Notes under the pieces: model-generated
Told to the model about the DNA's origin: nothing
Database searches by the model: none
What the model saw: the letters and a program-made list of their open reading frames with translations, nothing else
Source of the DNA: Hemicordylus capensis
Lineage: Eukaryota > Chordata > Lepidosauria > Squamata > Cordylidae
Direction of reading: 5' to 3'
Assembly: GCF_027244095.1 (NCBI RefSeq)
Contig: NC_069671.1
Span: 6,865,001-6,929,000 of the forward strand
Length of the DNA: 64,000 nucleotides
In this document: positions 10,151-20,541 of the stretch, one piece after another
Numbering within the stretch: position 1 is the first letter of the stretch
Layout of the letters: each line of letters begins with the position of its first letter
Position numbers and translations under genes: made by a program

Positions 10151-11668
10151 AGTGTTGATGGGGGGGCCCACCATGCTCCTTCGGGCCTCGCAACGAAGGG
10201 TTACAGTTCTGCCCAGTTCAGGCATCAGACTAGGGCTGCGACTGGAGGGCCATGCCCCTTTGCCCATGCTTATGCACAGGGAGTTGCTTGTTTGCCCTCC
10301 CACGGAAAACTCTCTTTGACAGCAGAATTTACCGTTCAGCGAGGCAGATACTGTTGCTCTCGGATGCCTCTCTCCATCCATCTGTCTGCCTTCTTCTGGA
10401 TTTCAGTGCCTCCTCCATTCCCATCCCTTCAGCAAAGCCTTCAGTCCCCAACTTCTATTTCCGTGCCAGTAAAACCTTTAAATCTTCCATTCTGTCTTGA
10501 TTCGGGTGTCAGTTGTCTGTAGCAGAAAGGAAGAATTGGCTCATTAAGTGTAGTGTGAAGCAAAGGGATCGTGTCCTGTCGCTTTGTCTGGATTTTTCTT
10601 TTCTTTTCCCTGCTCATGGGAAGCTGGGCCCATCAGCCCTTGGAGATGGTCTCAGCAGTATTTTTTCAGATCTAGTAAAAATACCCGCTGTGCCCATTAA
10701 AAGAAAACTGGCCGTAATTCAGGATGCTATATGGCTTCCACTAACAATGTGCGGGAAGATTTCATATTAAAACCCCAGGAGGCCCCAAAAGAAAATTGAA
10801 AATCTGAAAATATTGGTTGATGGGGGCTCTTTCACATTTAATCACAAAGAATACTGAGCTCTGTAAAGCTCTAGGGAAGGAGAGTATTTGTGTGTGCCCA
10901 AGTGCAGGCGTAGCAGGGGAGAGACAGGAAGATATCAGAACACTGACCTTGAAAACAGCCTTGTGCAAAGGAAAGTAGGTTGGTGGGCTGGTTCTGTTCA
11001 AATGGGGAGGAAATTATTTAATGACTCCATCATAAGGAATTAAGAATCCCAGGGGAAGTGGGCGAGCCTTTTGGATGGAATGTGTTTAGCTAGCTAGTTA
11101 GAGGAAGAATCCCTTATTCCTGTAAAGGTGCAGTTAATGAGCTTGTATTTTGTGCACATTGTAGAATGCATTGATAAGGGGAAAGTATGGAAAGTATTAT
11201 AAGAGACTAGCTTGGCCTGGCCTAAGCATTTATACATTAAAGGGACCGAAGGCCTCACTGTCGCTATTAGTCACAGACAGTTTCAGCCACGGAGGTCTCA
11301 ACACTTGCGGTTTGGTAATCGCTGTTTTGGAAGTATAGACCTTACAACACAGTAAGTGTTGCACGGGCTGTCCTTTGGGACAGGGGGACTTCCACATAGA
11401 CCCAGAAAAACAATACAAAAAAATAAAAATAAATCACAGGGGTCACACAGCTAATGTGAAGCAAAAGAAATCATATTGGGGAGCACACAAAATACAAACT
11501 GAGCTTATGGACAAAGCGGTTAGTCAGTTAGGGATATGCCAGTGTGGGGTTATGACTGAAGACGTCCTCTATTCCTGATTCCTTTCTTTTCCTGCACTGA
11601 CTAATATGCTTAAATTCTTTTTTATTTTATTAAGATTTCAACCGTGTATATAACATAATTGAGGATCA
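10151..11668. other. Intergenic, nothing recognised
   Basis: No conserved protein pattern and no repeat that I can name. Confidence 0.4.
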
Positions 11669-11669
11669 C

Positions 11670-11921
11670 AACTGGTGCAGTGGGGAAGTAACTTGCCAAG
11701 GGAGCAAGAGGGTGCTGGCTCGAATCCCCGCTGGTATGTTTCCCAGACCATGAGAAGCACATATAGTGGGCAGCAGTGATATAGGAAGGTGCTGAAAGGC
11801 ATCATCTCATACTGTGCGGGAGGAGGCAATGGTAAACCCCTCCTGCATTCTACCAAAGACAACCACAGGGCTCTGTGGGCGCCAGGAGTCGACACCGACC
11901 CGACAGCACAACTTTACTTTA
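11670..11921 (+). mobile_element. Sauria-type SINE
   Basis: A-box-like TGGTGCAGTGGGGAAGTAAC, B-box-like GGCTCGAATCC, core GTGCTGAAAGGCATCATCTC, tail GCCAGGAGTCGACACCGACC and CAACTTTACTTTA. Full length. Confidence 0.92.
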
Positions 11922-12090
11922 TAACTGGAAAGGAAAAGGAAAAGGAGGGGGGAAAATCCCTTAAGCATAAACGTAACATAATAAAATATAACCTACCTAG
12001 GAAAAAAAGAGAGAAAAGGAAGGGTGGGGTGGGGGGAACCCTACCTTCTTCTAAGGATAGATATTGCAGAGCTGGTGAGATCCCTGCCAT

Positions 12091-12188
12091 GGCGACCCAC
12101 TGAATTTAAGCATATTAGTCAGTGGAGCAAAATAAACCAACCAGGATTCCCTCACTAGGAATGAGAAACCTGGATTGGAGCCAAACGC
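12091..12188 (+). pseudogene. 28S rRNA 5'-end fragment (rRNA pseudogene)
   Basis: GGCGACCCACTGAATTTAAG, CATATTAGTCAGTGGAGCAA and ACCAACCAGGATTCCCTCA match the start of vertebrate 28S rRNA (GGCGACCCGCTGAATTTAAG..., TTAGTCAGCGGAGG...). About 92% identity over the first 65 nt from memory; two of the changes are CpG decay. Similarity fades after about 12160. It ends 11 bp before a Sauria SINE. No 18S, 5.8S or spacer is adjacent, so this is a dispersed fragment and not a working rDNA unit. Confidence 0.8.
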
Positions 12189-12198
12189 TTAAACAAGT

Positions 12199-12423
12199 TG
12201 GCACAGCAGGGAAATGCTGGAGTAACAAGCAGAAGGTTGCCAGTTCGAATTCCCGCTGGTACTATATTGGGCAGCAGCGATTTAGGAAGATGCTGAAAGG
12301 CATCATCTCACAGTGTGCAGGAGGAGGCAATGGGAAACCCCTCCTGTATTCTACCAAAAGAAAACCGCGGGGCTCTGTGGGCGCCAGGAGTCGAAATCGA
12401 CTTGATGGCACACTTTACCTTAC
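12199..12423 (+). mobile_element. Sauria-type SINE
   Basis: Head GGCACAGCAGGGAAATGCTG, B-box-like CAGTTCGAATTCC, core AGATGCTGAAAGGCATCATC, tail CGCCAGGAGTCGAAATCGAC then CACTTTACCTTA. Confidence 0.92.
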
Positions 12424-13029
12424 CATGTTTAGATAAGAGTTCTGAGGACAATTTGGGTCATGGTCTCCAGTTCTTTTTAGGAGACCTGAGTGTGTTCCTA
12501 AGGTCTAGTCCTCCTCGGCTTGCTCAAAAAGCAGTTGCAGTCTGCGGATGTCTGTCCCTGAATCTTTGGTGAGAAGAATAAACTGTATGAGTTGGTAATT
12601 TAGTGAGGTTTCTGACTCTTTTCCTTGTGGGTCAAATGTGCAATTGGATCTGGAGGACTTAATAATTAGTCTCTCTGTTCCTCTGCTGCAGTAGTGGCCT
12701 AGATAAGAGTGACGTTTATAATGTCTCCCCACCCCCCTTTTAAATCCAATTGCACTATGATTGGAATCTGTGGGTTGCTGTGCAAGGTGAAGAAACGGGA
12801 TCAGACACTGTTTTCCTGATTTAACTCTCCCGGCTGCCACTAAACTGCTTTGAGAATTTTTTGTTGTTGAAAAGAGGTATCTAAATATTCGTAATAATAA
12901 TAAAACAATTTGATTCGGAGGACAGAACATGCTATTCCTTTAGCCTCCATTTATGTTCTGGCAGTCTTCTGTCACTTGATTCAAAGTTTGTTGGAGTATG
13001 TCTGTTGTATTTTTGTCTACTCTTCCACA
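12424..13029. other. Intergenic with one LINE tail
   Basis: Only an L2-like tail at about 12838-12904 (AAACTGCTTTGAGAATTT, then AATAATAATAA) is recognised. Confidence 0.45.
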
Positions 13030-13322
13030 GTGTCCTTTTTATCCTCACAACAACCCTGTGAGGTGGGTTAGGTGGGATATAATTATCGGTCCAAGTAGAA
13101 AATATTGTGGCCTAGCAAGGATTTGAACCCAAGTCTCTCTCACTCAATACTCTAGTCCAAGGTTTCTCAAGCTTGGGTCCCTAGATGTTGTTGCACTACA
13201 ACTCCCATCACCCCCAGCCACAATGGCAGCCATTGTATCTGGGGATTATGGGAGTTGTAGCCCAATAACATCTGGGACCCAAGTTTGAGAACCTCTGCTC
13301 TAGTGCCAGTTCACCACACTGG
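13030..13322 (-). mobile_element. tRNA-derived SINE split by a MITE
   Basis: Same SINE family as at 1326: minus-strand CACCTCACAGGGTTGTTGTG and GGGTTCAAATCCTTGC. The tRNA head is interrupted by the MITE at 13158-13297, with flanks CTCTAGTC and CTCTAGTG. Confidence 0.7.
13158..13297. mobile_element. Palindromic hAT-like MITE with 8-bp duplication
   Basis: 140 bp with inverted ends CAAGGTTTCTCAAGCTTGGG and CCCAAGTTTGAGAACCTCTG; flanks CTCTAGTC (13150-13157) and CTCTAGTG (13298-13305) match 7 of 8. Younger than the SINE it splits. Confidence 0.85.
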
Positions 13323-14690
13323 ATAACTGTGCAGCGCCAAAATACCCTAACTTATTTGATTGTAGGCTCATTCTCAGGGCTGCAGAAATCCGCTAGTCTA
13401 CTAGTCTGTGACGAGTGAAAAATGATGCCTGGCGAGTGAAAAATGTCCTGATGAGTAATGTAGCAACAGAGCTCGATGCGTAAAATATTTTGTCTGGCTG
13501 ATAACCTGAGCCAGCATTTCTTCACCCCTGATCATTCTCACAACCCTAAATTGGGTCAGAGGAGTTCCCAGCCAAGGTGAGGGAGCCATGTGTGTGTGCT
13601 CCCAAATGGTGGCCATGTGTTTGCAACCATCAAGGTAAGCGTGTGGGAGGCAGGAGCTGAGTAGGACAGTTTTCTGTCCACTTTGTTAAAACGCTGGGGA
13701 TGGAATGCGGGTTGGGCCTCCCACACACTCTCCCTTCCTGCTGCCTGGATGTTTGGGTTTGCACATCCATGGATTGCGAGTCGCCCACCCTGGCTGGATA
13801 AGCGCCGACCCAGTTTTGGGGTGTGAGGATGAGCCTTATCGGTAACAGAGGCTTTGCTCAGCTCTTGTCGTCAGAGAAGCTCTTATTTAAGGGGACAGCA
13901 GCCCAGTGGATGCTTTCAAAATGGAGGGTGTGGTTAAGGGACTTCCCTGCTCAGCTCCTGTTTTCGTTCTGTCTAGTGGCACCTTGCAAATATTAAGAAT
14001 ATTTGCAGTCGGCAGCCATGGCAGCAGTGGGAGAAGTTGAGATCTTTATCATTTTGCACTTGATCACCGCAGTTTCCTGACAGATGGAGAGGGGGAAAGG
14101 CACCTTCTTGTAAGCGATGGTATGTTAATCAGAGCTGCAGCTGTCTTGGCGAATATAAATTGCGGGCATTAAGGAGAGCAGCCTTTCTCTCTTCTAAATA
14201 CGGCGCATTATCGCCCCACACCGCCTTGCCAGCAACTGGCTTACGGATGGCTGTGCAGCCTTACCCAGATTGGTCCATTCAGGCTTCGAATCCCCTCAAA
14301 GCTTCAAAATCAGATCAGGATGACCCTCTTATTAAAACCTCAAGGCAGTTATTTTAAGAGATTGGCTGGAGATAAACCTGTTTCTGTGCTCATTTTTCTT
14401 GTGGCAGAACCAATTCATCCTTGTCCTTCCTGGGCTGGTCTTTTCCATTTGATTTCAAATTGGATTTGGACCTCTGGGGATTTTCGATGTCAACCTCCCT
14501 AATGTAGTGTCAGCGGGAAGACACAGGGAGATAAAAAGTCAGTTTCACTTAACAGCTGATTTATCCTTCACCCCTCCCTCCTAGGAACTAACCTGGGTTT
14601 TCTGGGTGTCTCACTCATTTCTGCACTTCTTGACAAACAGCCAGAATAAGCTGGCTGAACAGGAATAAGACCCTCCTAAGCGAAGGGCAG
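13323..14690. other. Intergenic, nothing recognised
   Basis: No gene or repeat family identified. Confidence 0.4.
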
Positions 14691-14691
14691 A

Positions 14692-14832
14692 GATGGAGAA
14701 CCAGTCTTGTGGTAGTGCGCACGAATTGTCCTCTCTGCTGAGCAAGGTTTGCCTTGGTTCCCACTTGGATGGGTGACCACACGTGAGCACGGTCTGCTGT
14801 AACATATTCCCCTTAGGGATGGGGCCGGAGTG
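14692..14832 (+). mobile_element. 5S rRNA-headed SINE, head only
   Basis: CTGAGCAAGGTTTGCCTTGG and CACTTGGATGGGTGACCACA resemble the 5S rRNA internal promoter (GCTAAGCAGGGTC..., TTGGATGGGAGACC...). Preceded by the family leader AACCAGTCTTGTGGTAG; followed by ATATTCCCCTTAGGGATGGG. The body and tail are missing. Confidence 0.7.
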
Positions 14833-14871
14833 GATTTATTCTGCCCGCCCGCCGCCATCTTGCTGTCAACT

Positions 14872-15104
14872 AGGTAAAGTGTGCTGTCGAGTCGGTGTCG
14901 ACTCCTGGCGACCACAGAGCCCTGTGGTTGTCTTGGGTAAAATACAGGAAGGGTTTACCATTGCCATCTCCTGCACAGTGTGAGATGATGCCTTTCGCTG
15001 CTGCTTGATATAGATGTTTCCCATAGCCTGGGAAACATACCAGTGGGGATTCGAACTGGCTACCTCTGGCTTGCTGGTCAAGTCATTTCCCCGCTGCGCC
15101 AAAA
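14872..15104 (-). mobile_element. Sauria-type SINE
   Basis: Reversed tail CGGTGTCGACTCCTGGCGAC and head side GCGGGGAAATGACTTGACC; full length apart from a short loss in the core. Confidence 0.9.
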
Positions 15105-15421
15105 TGATTAAGCTGAGCAAACTACATGGGAAGGGAAATTTGAGGGATTGTCACAACTTTGCTCTAACTTTGCTGCTGTCTAGTGAGGAGGTTGCAGCTC
15201 TGATTTGGGTGGGATACTGCCTGGGGTGGGGGAACTGAGGAATTTTTCTCTTTCCTGGATACTGCAGGCCTTTGATGTATGAGGAGGTTGATATGAATTT
15301 TATTACGGTCAGTGACCCACTGTTAATGCACTAAATCACAGAAAATACGAGAGGACTACATAGTCATTATAGATTCAATATTCAAAAACATCAAACAAAT
15401 TATTTAAATATCCAGACAGCC

Positions 15422-15931
15422 CTAGCACCCAGAATTAATTACCGTTTGGTTAACTGTTGCTGTGGCACAGAACGTAATCACGTTATGAGATATGGCGGAG
15501 TTCTGGTCTGAAAGGAGGAGAGAAACATAATATTCAGCAGACCGGCATGGTAAGTTCTCTAGAAAGGGCAAAATAGGACCATAATGAATGTCTCGGTCAG
15601 AAGAACAATACGGAAGGAACAATAGGAAGCCCACCGTTTCGACTTCGCTCGGGCATGCATGTTCAGGGAATGGGGTGTGTTCGGGTATCAAACAAGTGAG
15701 TGTGCACACTGGAATGTGCAAGGAGCTAGAGGAATGCATTTCCAGGGCCTGAGAAATCCCAAGCACTAGGGAATCTAGAAATTTAACTGTGGCTCCTTGA
15801 CTACAATATTCAGAGGTAGAGTGAGTTAGATTTTTAAAATTTGTCCCAGGCAGTCCTGTTTCTGTTCTAAGTATGTGATTTTTAACAAAGAACAGCCCAT
15901 TCACCTCAGCCACCCTGCCAAGGTCCACCAC
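15422..15931 (-). other. Unrecognised 169-aa open frame, possibly LINE-derived
   Basis: A single open frame beginning MVDLGRVAEVNGLFFVKN and ending ATATVNQTVINSGC. The segment CPSEVETVGFLLFLPYC...ILPFLENL...YYVSLLLSD loosely recalls the Cys/His tail (C..ETV.H.L..C) and following block of some LINE ORF2 proteins, but the His is not present. I cannot assign a clade. No splice structure, Kozak context or neighbouring gene supports a host gene. Confidence 0.35.
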
Positions 15932-16102
15932 TAAGTCTGTTAGTTTTGTCGAATGCCCATTGTTTGGTTCCTAAAAATTTGGGCTGGGTCTTAGATTCAA
16001 AGAAAATCGCCGAAGGCCTGCTCTAAATCATGATTTGGAGGACAGCTTGAACCAGGCCCGTGCGTCAGAACGTCAGAACTTCTGTGGATTTCCTGTGGAG
16101 AG

Positions 16103-16370
16103 GAAAGCAATCATGACTTGTCCCATTAGCTAAGCGGGGTCCACCATGCTTGCATTTGAATGGGAGCCAACATGTGAACATTTCAAGATATTCCTCTGAG
16201 GGGATGCTTGCATGCAGATGGTTCCAAGTTCCCTCCTTGACTTCTCCAAGAGAGGGCCGAGAGAGATTCCTGCCTGCAACCTTGGAGAAGCTGCTGCCAG
16301 TCTGTGTAGACAATAGTGAGCTACATAGACCCGTGGTCTGACTCGGCATATGGCAGCTTCCTATTTTCCT
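16103..16370 (+). mobile_element. 5S rRNA-headed SINE
   Basis: ATTAGCTAAGCGGGGTCCAC and TTTGAATGGGAGCCAAC are the 5S-like head; then CTTGCATGCAGATGG, a tRNA-Ala-like remnant; then the family tail GAAGCTGCTGCCAGTCTGTG and TCTGACTCGGCATATGGCAG. An internal part is deleted relative to the copy at 38088. Confidence 0.75.
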
Positions 16371-16455
16371 AAAAGAACCTGTGAGCAGGATACTGAAACC
16401 CAACAGAGTTGTGTTTGTAGGAATTCAGTAGAAAAATCCTCCTGGATAACTTGTC

Positions 16456-17259
16456 CAGTGTTCCCTCTTAACAGGGATTCCCAGATGTTTTTGACGACAA
16501 CTCCCATAATCCTCAAGCAAAAGCCATTGCAGCTGGGGTAGAGTTGTCACCCCTCCTCCCCCGGAATTCCAGGTTTCACCTGGATTTTAAGCATCTCACA
16601 CAGATTGCTTAGCCCACCTGGATTTGCCTGGATTTCAGCTTCAATTTTTTTTTAAAAGCTAAGCTCTAGCCCTTGTAGAAGCGGAATAATGGAGCAAAAT
16701 GTGCAGTCAGTGTTCTGCTCAACCACTGGACTTGGATTAAGATAGGAAGAGCATGGGATGCTAGCTGGGAGGGTTTCACTTTTACAAGTACAGTAATCCC
16801 CTGAGGAATGTTGCCTTGTTTGTTATCAGCAGGAGATCTCTTTTGGGCAGCGTGCTTTTCATGTGAATCTCTACCTGCCTTCCAGGCTGTGTATTGTAAT
16901 GTTTAATGACTTTCTTGGCTTTACGTTCCATGCATGCCTACTTAGAAGTAAGCACCATTGGTTTCAGTGCGATCTTCTCTCAAATAACTGTGTACAGAAT
17001 TGCAGACTTAATTAAAAAGTCTGTTGTATTGCTGCTGTTAATATGTCAAGGAAGCTGATCAGGCAAAGATATCTTCCTCAACTTTTGTTAGTAGATATCC
17101 AGAGCAAATGCAAATCAACTTGAAAGTGCAGCTGCTAATTTGCATATGCACAATTATTTTCAAACAAATTTACATAGTATGCAAATTAGGCACCCGGATT
17201 TGGAAAGACAGAATATGGGAACCCTAAGCTGGGGATTATGGGAGTTGTAGTCAACACTG
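16456..17259. mobile_element. Palindromic MITE split by a larger hAT-like insert
   Basis: Left arm starts CAGTGTTCCCTC and right arm ends GTAGTCAACACTG. Flanks AACTTGTC (16448-16455) and AACCTGTC (17260-17267) match 7 of 8. The right arm is internally shortened. The 688-bp insert at 16539-17226 sits in its middle. Confidence 0.75.
16539..17226. mobile_element. hAT-like non-autonomous element with perfect 8-bp duplication
   Basis: Ends TAGAGTTGTC and, reversed, TAGGGTTCCC, flanked by AGCTGGGG on both sides (16531-16538 and 17227-17234), which lies in the MITE's middle. No coding capacity. It contains a dispersed squamate repeat at about 16924-17006 (TGCCTACTTAGAAGTAAGCA). Confidence 0.75.
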
Positions 17260-17267
17260 AACCTGTC

Positions 17268-18261
17268 CTTCTTGATAACATGTGGAAATGTGGGGTTGGG
17301 GGAATAAAATCCACCAACCCAATTGAGTTTTGAAGGAATTCTGTAGAAAAACCCAACTGTATAACCCTGTCCTCCTTGATAACACGTGCAAAATAAATAA
17401 ATAATTTTTGGGGTGGCGGAAACCCACCTGGGCAACATGTGCAGTTTCTCATGGGAATAATTTAAAATGTTACTTTGGGGAAAGGCCCCAAAGCTGGTAG
17501 GTTTGCTTTTTGCAAGTGAGAGGTTTTGGCACAGCTTAGCATGAAGAGTGGGAAGCCATCCAGGACGCCAAGGTTAACACCCTGATTCTTACCTGACAGT
17601 CTTTCATGGGATGATTGAACACACAACTCAAGCACCTTTTAGTGCCACGTGCTTGTTCAACACCCACGCTGTTTGGCACCAAAGATAGGGCTGCGAGCCA
17701 TATAGAGATGGAATTGATGTCGTCATCTCAATTCAGTGCTCTAAAGGCGCTGTTTAAATACAAGGTGCTCTTAAACAAGTAATTAGAGAACAGCAACATC
17801 GGATTATGCCTTTTGGATCCAGGCGGCCTGAGTGTTGTTCAGCATGCAATTTTGAGCCTTCAACAAGCAATCTGCAGCTCGGCCGTGTCGATACCTTTTA
17901 TTGCCTTTGGACTTTGTGGGATGGGTGGTTCCTTCCTGCCGCTGGTGTGCACTCGCACTGGTTTCGGTTTGCTTTAGTAGTTGCTAATGAGACAGCCGCC
18001 TTGCTGCAGATCAACTCACACAGTTTCTTCACTCACTCCCAGTTCTCTACCTCCGTTTCGGGCAACTACCTTTTGGACGGGCAGAGGTTCTTTCTGTGTC
18101 GTGAATGGCTGCGTCACGGCAGAAATGAACAGGTCCCGGTTTTTCCTGTCGTTGCACCTCCATTTCACCTGCAGAGAAATGGCTGCAGCACGTGACCTGA
18201 GAGGTTCACCCAGGATTCCCTGCAATGCTGCAGAGGATGCTGGGTGGCAGTTTGTGGCTTT
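17268..18261. other. Intergenic, no gene
   Basis: A pair of similar segments about 100 bp apart (CCTTCTTGATAACATG near 17267 and CCTCCTTGATAACACG near 17369) hints at a small duplication. The rest, including 17800-18200, is open in places but matches no family I know. Confidence 0.4.
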
Positions 18262-18575
18262 GGGGTTGGTTGTTGGATGCAAGCAACCTGGCTCAGACCA
18301 AGGGCCCATCTGGTCTAGCATTCTTCTTCCGAGAGTGCCCCAGGAAGCCCAGAAGTGGAATATGAAGGCAATAGCCCTCTTCCATTCTTGCTCCCTAGCA
18401 ACTGGTATTTGGTGGTATACTGCCATTGCATCTGGAGGCTCCATATAGCCTTTATGGAAGAGAGCCAGTGATACACTTATCCTCAGTCGTTAATTTATCG
18501 AATACCTTCTTAGAGCCATCTAAGCTGCTGGCCATCACCAAATTCTTGTGGCAAATTCCGTGAAATAATTATGTG
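18262..18575 (-). mobile_element. CR1-type LINE 3' end
   Basis: Reversed CR1 3' text: CTGGCTCAGACCAAGGGCCC, CTAGCAACTGGTATTTG, GCCATCACCAAATTCTTGTG. Homologous, in the opposite orientation, to the 3' part of the copy at 7735. Confidence 0.7.
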
Positions 18576-18744
18576 TAGCATGAAATACTTTTTTTTTTTT
18601 GGTCAGCCCTGAATCTATTGAATCATAATAGATTATGAATCTATTCATAATCCAATAGATTATGAAATCTATTGGATTTCATTGGATGATCACAAGTTCT
18701 CCTATTGTTGAACGTATGGAGAGGCAATATCGTATGGAGAGGAA

Positions 18745-18835
18745 AGATTGTGCCGTCGAGTTGGTGTCGACTCCTGGTGACCACAGAGCCATGTGGCTTT
18801 CTTGGTAGAATACAGGAGTTGGTTACCATTGCCTT
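18745..18835 (-). mobile_element. Sauria SINE tail fragment
   Basis: GTTGGTGTCGACTCCTGGTG and GGTAGAATACAGGAG only; the head is missing. Confidence 0.8.
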
Positions 18836-19033
18836 ACAGTATCTAAAAAACCCACAAACCTGTTTTATGGGGAGCATCAATATTCGTCGTAGTAGTTAGT
18901 AGTAGATCTTTTGAATCATGCATGCAGCAACTTAAGCAGCATAATCTGGGGAATGGGGAGGCTGGTATAGGTGACCAAGTTCAGTCTGTGGCATGTCTAG
19001 TCGGTCTGGAGAGATCCCTCTGCTCTGTAAGTA

Positions 19034-19422
19034 CAGCCATCCCGCGCCTATTGTGTGTTATGCAATCGCGGATTTGTGTATCTGTGATTGGAAAACTGTC
19101 ACCGCCCTTGCCAACGGCGTGACCTTTGTATTTGCAGTTTGGTGCCTTTCCCAAAAAATTTGGGTGGTTTTTTGGGGGAATTTCTGGGGTCAATTCTGGG
19201 GGTCAGGGGGCAATTTTGGGGGCTTCTGGGGATCATTTCTGGGGGTCAGGGGATCATTTGGGGGGGATTGGGGGATTTGCCCTATTTTTTCCTTCATTAT
19301 AAGTACTTTCCCTATCACAATTCCCCTAACCCCCTGATTCCTATTACTCTCATTGTCTCACCTACCACGAATTAGTCAGGGTTTCCAGGAATAGAACCCT
19401 TGTGGTTGGCGAGGGACAACTG
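19034..19422. mobile_element. Tigger/pogo-like MITE with TA duplication
   Basis: Flanked by TA on both sides (19032-19033, 19423-19424). Ends CAGCCATCCCGCGCC and, reversed, CAGTTGTCCCTCGCCAACCA resemble Tigger/pogo termini. The interior (19140-19285) is an irregular G-rich tandem array (GGGGGTCAGGGG, TTGGGGG) with quadruplex potential. Confidence 0.7.
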
Positions 19423-19527
19423 TACAGGATTCGAGGGATCTGGTTTGTCTCCAAATAAGGGAGCTCCTGATTTCCTTGTACAGGAGCAGGTCCCTGAAAT
19501 TCACAGAAACAAAAATCCAAGTTTTGG

Positions 19528-20250
19528 GTGGGTTCAGACATCACTTGGAACAATGGTTTATTTAGTCTAACTGTGGTTAGTTTGCATGGTGCATTCGAAC
19601 ATCACGCGGAACCACACTTAATATTTTAAGTAAGGTTTATTTATCAAACCTGGATTGGTGCTACAGTTCACTAAATCTTGGTTTGTTTTGCCATAATGTG
19701 GCTTGTTGGGATCCCCCCCCTTCTCTTTCTCGCTCATAATCTAGACTTGCCTCTCTGTGTGTGAGAGTGGAGCTAGTGAAAGAAGTCAAGATTAAAACTT
19801 TTGATTCATAATTTGCTCTTTATGCCGGTTTTCTGCTGTCTTTGCATCAGCCTTCCTGTTGTATTGTCTTAGAGGTGTTTGTTCTTATTTGTATTCTTGT
19901 TTTCAATCTGGTTTTAATTGATATATGGTTCTTTTTGTAAACTGCTCCAAGGACCTTGGTCAGCTGAGTGTATGAATTTAATAAATAAAGAAAAAAGAAA
20001 GCACAATTGTGGGTTCAGACATCAAGCATAACCATGGTTAGGATGAACCAAACAACTCGGAATCTTAGGTTCAGAATGTGGCATGAGTGTCTGAAAGAGA
20101 CCACAATTTGCTGACTGGCCCAGGTTCAGACACATAAACTAACAACAGTTAGACAAAATAAATCATATCTGCACATGATGCCTGAACTGGTGCCAGTCAA
20201 CAAATTGTGGTTTATTTGGCAGTAAAACCACAATCTGAACCCAAGGTTTG
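19528..20250. mobile_element. Cluster of MITE arms (GGTTCAGACATCA family) with an L2-like tail
   Basis: GGGTTCAGACATCACTTGGA at 19531 and GGGTTCAGACATCAAGCATA at 20012 start two arms; GTGGTTTATTTGGC...AATCTGAACCC near 20205-20242 is an inverted end. An L2-like tail lies at about 19845-19998 (TGTAAACTGCTCC, ATGAATTTAATAAATAAAG). Exact element borders are unclear. Confidence 0.5.
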
Positions 20251-20345
20251 AAGCTGGTTTATTTATTCTAACAATGGTCTTGCATGAAATCTGAATCTGC
20301 AATCTGTTTGTTTCAGGAGCTCTGCCCTTTCAGGGCTCTCACATG

Positions 20346-20541
20346 AGCCTGGTTCACACAATTGTTTGAATCTAGGTTTGATGTGAGTTACCATTAGCAT
20401 AATTGTGTGAATCCATGCCAAGGTGGTTTATAGTCTGAGATGAATCTGAGCTTCTCACCTTGGTGTGGGTTCACACAATCACGCTAATGTCAGCTACCTG
20501 CATTAAAATCTAGATTTGAATGATTGTGTGAACCAGGTCAT
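20346..20541. mobile_element. Palindromic MITE (GCCTGGTTCACACAAT ends)
   Basis: Inverted ends GCCTGGTTCACACAATTGTT and GATTGTGTGAACCAGGTC extend about 35 bp inward (TGAATCTAGGTTT / TCTAGATTTGAA), around a second inner palindrome. Confidence 0.7.

Noticed and set aside
9450-10152. Long overlapping open frames on both strands in GC-rich DNA
   Set aside because: Stops are rare because of base composition; no protein family, no splice structure, and frames overlap on both strands.
14692-14832. Possible 5S rRNA gene
   Set aside because: Only internal-promoter-like text is present; flanks belong to the SINE family and the 120-nt gene is not complete.
17800-18200. Possible coding exon near 17.8-18.2 kb (frames of 129 and 155 aa)
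   Set aside because: Overlapping frames on both strands, no family match, and part runs into a CR1 tail.
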